This document shows, piece by piece, positions 6,110 to 8,657 of a stretch of 8,657 nt of DNA. The notes under the pieces are model-generated. The model was not told where the DNA came from. It worked only from the letters and a program-made list of their open reading frames with translations, and did not search any database. Each line of letters opens with the position of its first letter. The stretch's first letter is position 1. The DNA comes from an uncultured Pseudomonadales bacterium (lineage in GTDB: Bacteria; Pseudomonadota; Gammaproteobacteria; Pseudomonadales; Porticoccaceae), in NCBI GenBank assembly GCA_937998635.1, contig CALLDA010000007.1, positions 1 to 8,657 of the forward strand, read 5' to 3'. The position numbers and the translations under genes are program-made.

Positions 6110-6832
6110 ATGAAGTTGCATAGAAAAATAGCTCGGCTGTTCGGTTATGAACTCATCAAACTCAGGAAGCACCCAACATCTAATGCCCATATCATAAATT
6201 TAATCAATGCCCATAATATTGATCTTGTACTAGATGTTGGCGCCAACCAGGGGCAGTTTGGAAAAGTATTAAGACAAGAGGGCTACCGGGGGGAAATACA
6301 TTCATTTGAACCCGTAGGCGCAACCTTTGGACGGCTAGAAGGAGCTAGCCAGACAGATAAAAGGTGGTTTGCGTATCAGCTCGCTATGGGCGATGAGTGC
6401 GGCAATCAGACCATCAATGTTGCGGAATCGTCGGATTTATCCTCTTTACTCAATCCAAATAATTTTGGTAAAGAGAAATATAAAAAGATAGAAACCTTGC
6501 GAAAGGAGACCATCCAAGTCAGCACCATTGATACCTTTTTGGAAGAACAAATAGCCGATTTAGATAACAAGCGCATTTTTTTGAAGATGGATACACAAGG
6601 CTACGACCTCAATGTTTTTAAAGGATCATTTAACACTTTAAAACATATTATTTGCATGTTATCTGAAATCTCTCTGATTCCCATATACTCTGGCATGCCG
6701 CATTATTTGGATGCACTGAAAAACTACGAAGAGCAAGGATTTATTGTTACCGGACTTTACCCTATAAGCAGGAAGGACAATTTATCAGTCGTCGAAATGG
6801 ACTGTATGTTGTTCAATAACAATAAACAATAA
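6110..6832 (+). CDS. FkbM-family SAM-dependent methyltransferase
   Basis: A 240-residue cytoplasmic enzyme that should transfer a methyl group from S-adenosylmethionine to a hydroxyl, probably of a sugar in a surface polysaccharide. Numbering from this ATG, LDVGANQGQFG at 41-51 is the SAM-binding glycine loop, HSFEP at 64-68 holds the acidic residue after strand 2, SSDLSSLL at about 107-114 matches the family's Asn/Ser-rich segment, and FLKMDTQGYDLNVFKG at 157-172 is the diagnostic FkbM motif. The ATG at 6110 (MKLHRKIARLFGYEL) is preferred to a TTG 90 bases upstream. The extra 30 residues look non-native, and that TTG sits in the hairpin next to the transposase relic. The Shine-Dalgarno is weak (GAGATA, distant). 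It is the only intact gene between repeat copies B and C. It could act with the glycosyltransferase upstream; the substrate is not readable from sequence. Confidence 0.88.
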   Translation: MKLHRKIARLFGYELIKLRKHPTSNAHIINLINAHNIDLVLDVGANQGQFGKVLRQEGYRGEIHSFEPVGATFGRLEGASQTDKRWFAYQLAMGDECGNQTINVAESSDLSSLLNPNNFGKEKYKKIETLRKETIQVSTIDTFLEEQIADLDNKRIFLKMDTQGYDLNVFKGSFNTLKHIICMLSEISLIPIYSGMPHYLDALKNYEEQGFIVTGLYPISRKDNLSVVEMDCMLFNNNKQ

Positions 6833-7100
6833 TAATGCAATTGATAATTATTGTTGCTAAAACACCTGAAAAGTTGGGGAATTGAAGGTGCGTAACACTA
6901 TAAAAAACGCCAATGTGTAACGGCTTTTGCGGTATTTCATGGAACATAAACAGAACCTGGCGGACCAATTGAGCCAACAGAGAAAACCATAGCAGCTGAT
7001 TACGTCTACGCGATACAGTTTGCGACTGGAGGGTTGCTACAGGAGCGCGACATGAGGGCCAGGTCTAGAATCAATACCCGGCAAACCACTCTCGCAAAGC
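6833..7100. other. Intergenic stretch after the methyltransferase; no gene recognised
   Basis: No convincing gene is present on either strand. A weak GCC/GGC hairpin flanked by A and T runs near 6903-6926 might end the methyltransferase transcript, but the stem is too short to call. A 17-codon frame from 6939 (MEHKQNLADQLSQQRKP) has no support. CTACAGGAGCGCGA near 7034 resembles CTACTGGAGCGCGA in repeat copy C, and could be a fourth, much reduced repeat fragment or chance. Together with the relic and repeat at 7101-7317, this is a gap of more than 500 bases. Confidence 0.45.
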
Positions 7101-7209
7101 TCACTTCTTCTTCCAAGTTCGTGCCTGTCTTACAATCTTCGCCATTGTCGTAAAACGAAAGCCGCAATAATCTGCCATCTCTTGATAACGATAACTACCG
7201 ATGGTAAAA
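7101..7209 (-). pseudogene. C-terminal helix-turn-helix relic of a second RAYT-type transposase
   Basis: Read on the minus strand, the frame ending in TGA at 7103-7101 gives IGSYRYQEMADYCGFRF then TTMAKIVRQARTWKKK. This resembles the C-terminal tail of one RAYT subgroup (a pattern like YSYQEIADYFGVHFTTVGRIVR). Only about 35 codons survive. The frame has no start and, extended into repeat copy C, reaches a stop at once. It differs from the relic at 5451-6013, which ends in a GRPGKK tail on the other strand, so two different transposases decayed here. The identification rests on one short motif. Confidence 0.6.
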
Positions 7210-7317
7210 GACTCTGTAAATTGGAGACGTTTAGTAAAACGGTCTGGCTAATAACACTACTGGAGCGCGAAGCAAAAGCGGCGGGTATTCTAACTGGAAG
7301 TGGGTATTAAGAGGAAG
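7210..7317 (+). repeat. 108-bp dispersed repeat, copy C
   Basis: Nearly identical to copy A: six substitutions in 108 bases by hand count, no gaps, same orientation. Its left edge abuts the minus-strand RAYT relic exactly where the relic's recognisable frame begins. Its right edge lies 61 bases before the Kazal lipoprotein start codon, so it forms part of that gene's upstream region. Both near-identical copies therefore sit in front of genes: copy A before the minus-strand HMGS-DUF35 operon, copy C before the plus-strand lipoprotein. The repeat is in inverted relation to transcription between the two. Confidence 0.85.
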
Positions 7318-7327
7318 TCAGTGTTGT

Positions 7328-7345
7328 TGCCAGGATCGCCTGGCA
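7328..7345 (+). promoter_or_regulatory. Perfect 7-bp tetraloop hairpin in the lipoprotein leader
   Basis: TGCCAGG (7328-7334) and CCTGGCA (7339-7345) pair perfectly around the four-base loop ATCG. It stands ten bases after repeat copy C and about 20 bases before the GGGGGAG ribosome site of the Kazal lipoprotein. It has no T-run, so it is not a terminator. It could stabilise the mRNA 5' end, be an operator, or be a transposon-end relic. Confidence 0.45.
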
Positions 7346-7378
7346 GTATTATCGAGCGAGTTTCTGGGGGAGAACAAC

Positions 7379-7633
7379 ATGTTACGTTGTAGTTTTATTT
7401 TCGCTTTGATTTGTCTGAGTGCCTGCACAACTCCGGAGTACCAACCAGCCGTGATGGAGCCAACAGTACTCTCCATGATGGAATGCGAAGAGCCACGACC
7501 GCAAATGTGTACCATGATCTACGACCCGGTCTGTGGCGCAACAAAAAATGGCATTCGCAAAACCTATGCATCCGATTGCACTGCATGCTCAGATAAAAAT
7601 GTGACAGGCTTTGAGAAAGGGGCATGCCCCTGA
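7379..7633 (+). CDS. Small lipoprotein with a Kazal-type protease inhibitor domain
   Basis: An 84-residue protein with a signal peptide and lipobox, LSAC, so Cys16 should be lipidated. Thr at position +2 (no Asp) predicts transport to the outer membrane. The mature part carries six cysteines, C36, C44, C52, C67, C70 and C83, with the Kazal signature YDPVCG at 48-53, KTYASDC at 61-67 and a final KGAC. Kazal domains are tight-binding inhibitors of serine proteases; the reactive-site P1 residue follows the second Cys, making Met46 or a neighbour a candidate. The likely role is defence of the cell surface or periplasm against proteases of hosts, predators or competitors, but this is inference. 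The ATG follows a strong GGGGGAG ribosome site. Repeat copy C lies directly upstream. The 3' end includes a perfect palindrome GGGGCATGCCCC (7619-7630). The gene is convergent with the LuxR-type gene. Confidence 0.87.
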   Translation: MLRCSFIFALICLSACTTPEYQPAVMEPTVLSMMECEEPRPQMCTMIYDPVCGATKNGIRKTYASDCTACSDKNVTGFEKGACP

Positions 7634-7865
7634 CGTTTAAAACTTATTGTAGGCAGTGCCAATATAGATCCGACCTGGTAGAGCAATGAGAGCAATACGG
7701 GGCGGATCATATATGACCCTGATCTCGTGCGGCCAATGCTTTCCGGCTATAGTCACAATAAATAAAGCCGAAAACAAACTCAGCTAAATAAAATAGGCGA
7801 GTAAAAAAAGGCTCGCTAAAAACATCCCTGTTAAAAAGCTCCTTTAAAACAACACAATTCAACTA
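7634..7865. other. Convergent gap between lipoprotein and LuxR-type gene
   Basis: AT-rich, with no gene seen. TCATATATGA near 7708-7717 is a perfect 10-bp palindrome. GCGAG and CTCGC near 7798-7818 can pair around an A-rich loop (a T-run on the minus strand), and AACA/TGTT lies close by. One of these may end the LuxR-type transcript, but none is a textbook terminator. Confidence 0.35.
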
Positions 7866-8621
7866 TTATCGGGACACCTGCGAATAGCGTAGATCTGTTA
7901 AGCGACGTCCATTGCTTAAGCGACGTCGATCTTGCTCAGCGGCCAGATCGATACCGTGGCAAATCAGTGCCAACTGAAAGCGATCTGAAACATTCATTTT
8001 TTTATAGATATTACGCAGGTGGTTTTTAACGGTATGGGGTGATATTTTCAGTTCACAGCCCACCACTTTGTCGCACTTACCCTGGGCAACGCAAAGGGCG
8101 ATTTCGAGTTCCCGCCCCGTTAATGCCCCTTTCTCCAGTTGCTGCGCGGCGTTGGCTCCGCTTGTAGCATTAGCCGCCAAGGAGTCGAGATGCAGACGCC
8201 CGATGCAATAAGCCGTGAGCTTACGACTGATCCACAGCTCTCCGTCGCCCACTACCCGAACCGCTTTCAGCAAGAGATCAGGTGCCAGTGTCGGCGAACA
8301 AAACCCGCGCGCGCCTTGTTCAAACAGGCTGTAGAGAAAGGCTTCATCGTTTTTCTCAGTCACTACAATAATTTTTTGGCCAAAAGCTTTTTTTAAAATG
8401 GCGGCCACCGCAGGGTGCGCAGGATCACCACCGTAAAGTGACAAATCCAGTAACAACACAGCGCCCATATTTTCTGGCAGAAAGTCATACAACTTGTCAG
8501 GCTCTTTTACACACAGCAGTTTGGTTTTAATTTCACTCTGCAATGACAAAGCATTGAACAAGCTTGAGTCACTGGCGTGCATCAATATGTTTGGTAATTT
8601 TTTGCTGTTATTTAACGACAT
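7866..8621 (-). CDS. LuxR/FixJ-type transcriptional regulator with degenerate receiver domain
   Basis: About 251 residues from the ATG at 8621. Numbering from a TTG two codons earlier, residues 11-130 resemble a response-regulator receiver and 168-228 are a LuxR-type helix-turn-helix (LTGRELEIALCVAQGKCDKV then ISPHTVKNHLRNIYKKMNVSDR). Asp61 (LLLDLSLYGG) sits where the phospho-acceptor belongs. The N-terminal acidic pair is reduced to a single Asp20 (HASDSS), and the conserved Lys after GARG is replaced (GARGFCSPTL). It is therefore probably an atypical receiver that may not use phosphotransfer, as in CsgD-like proteins. The tail is basic (DRRRLSNGRRLTDLR). The start is uncertain: no good Shine-Dalgarno precedes either the ATG or the TTG, and the frame stays open to the right edge at 8657, so the true start may lie outside. 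No target genes can be named. Confidence 0.85.
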   Translation of the reverse strand: MSLNNSKKLPNILMHASDSSLFNALSLQSEIKTKLLCVKEPDKLYDFLPENMGAVLLLDLSLYGGDPAHPAVAAILKKAFGQKIIVVTEKNDEAFLYSLFEQGARGFCSPTLAPDLLLKAVRVVGDGELWISRKLTAYCIGRLHLDSLAANATSGANAAQQLEKGALTGRELEIALCVAQGKCDKVVGCELKISPHTVKNHLRNIYKKMNVSDRFQLALICHGIDLAAEQDRRRLSNGRRLTDLRYSQVSR

Positions 8622-8657
8622 AGCCAAACTACTTGCAGTGCTTAATGAAGATATACC

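Noticed and set aside
3024..7317. Repeats as a CRISPR array.
   Set aside because: Only three copies of 108 bp separated by kilobases with genes between them, and no cas genes.
7318..7625. Overlapping frames on both strands across the lipoprotein gene.
   Set aside because: They are shadows of the Kazal gene, which has the lipobox, cysteine pattern and ribosome site.

Overview
The window looks like a piece of a gammaproteobacterial chromosome with moderate GC, probably a marine, lipid- or steroid-degrading lineage. This is inferred from a paired thiolase and HMG-CoA-synthase-like/DUF35 protein, a lipoprotein with an outer-membrane-type lipobox, a YrbL-family protein and decayed REP-associated tyrosine transposases (RAYTs). 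No rRNA, tRNA or CRISPR was seen, and the species cannot be named from the sequence.

Left block (1-2980, all minus strand). A DUF35-linked acyl-CoA module is read right to left: an HMG-CoA-synthase-like protein fused to a DUF35 zinc-ribbon/OB-fold domain, then an SCP2-type thiolase, then the first 24 codons of a gene that leaves the window. Each gene has a good Shine-Dalgarno, and the order and spacing suggest one operon. The thiolase keeps its catalytic residues. The HMGS-like domain has lost the residues expected for Cys-Glu-His chemistry, so it is probably a partner or scaffold, or has a different reaction.

Middle block (about 3000-7320). This is a gene-sparse, repeat-rich region with the marks of an accessory island. 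Three same-orientation copies of an ungapped 108-bp repeat (3024-3131, 5338-5445, 7210-7317) divide it. The first interval holds a family 2 glycosyltransferase with a tiny overlapping upstream ORF, and a convergent YrbL-like kinase-fold gene. The second holds a shattered RAYT, paired hairpins and an FkbM-family methyltransferase. A second RAYT relic on the minus strand abuts the third repeat. The glycosyltransferase and methyltransferase suggest modification of a surface glycan.

Right block (7318-8657). A small Kazal-domain lipoprotein (predicted secreted serine-protease inhibitor) lies directly downstream of the third repeat. It is convergent with a LuxR-type regulator whose receiver domain is degenerate and whose 5' end may run past the window edge.

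The observations most worth following are the catalytically dead-looking HMGS-DUF35 fusion beside an intact thiolase, and the 108-bp repeat family that tracks with RAYT relics and accessory genes.
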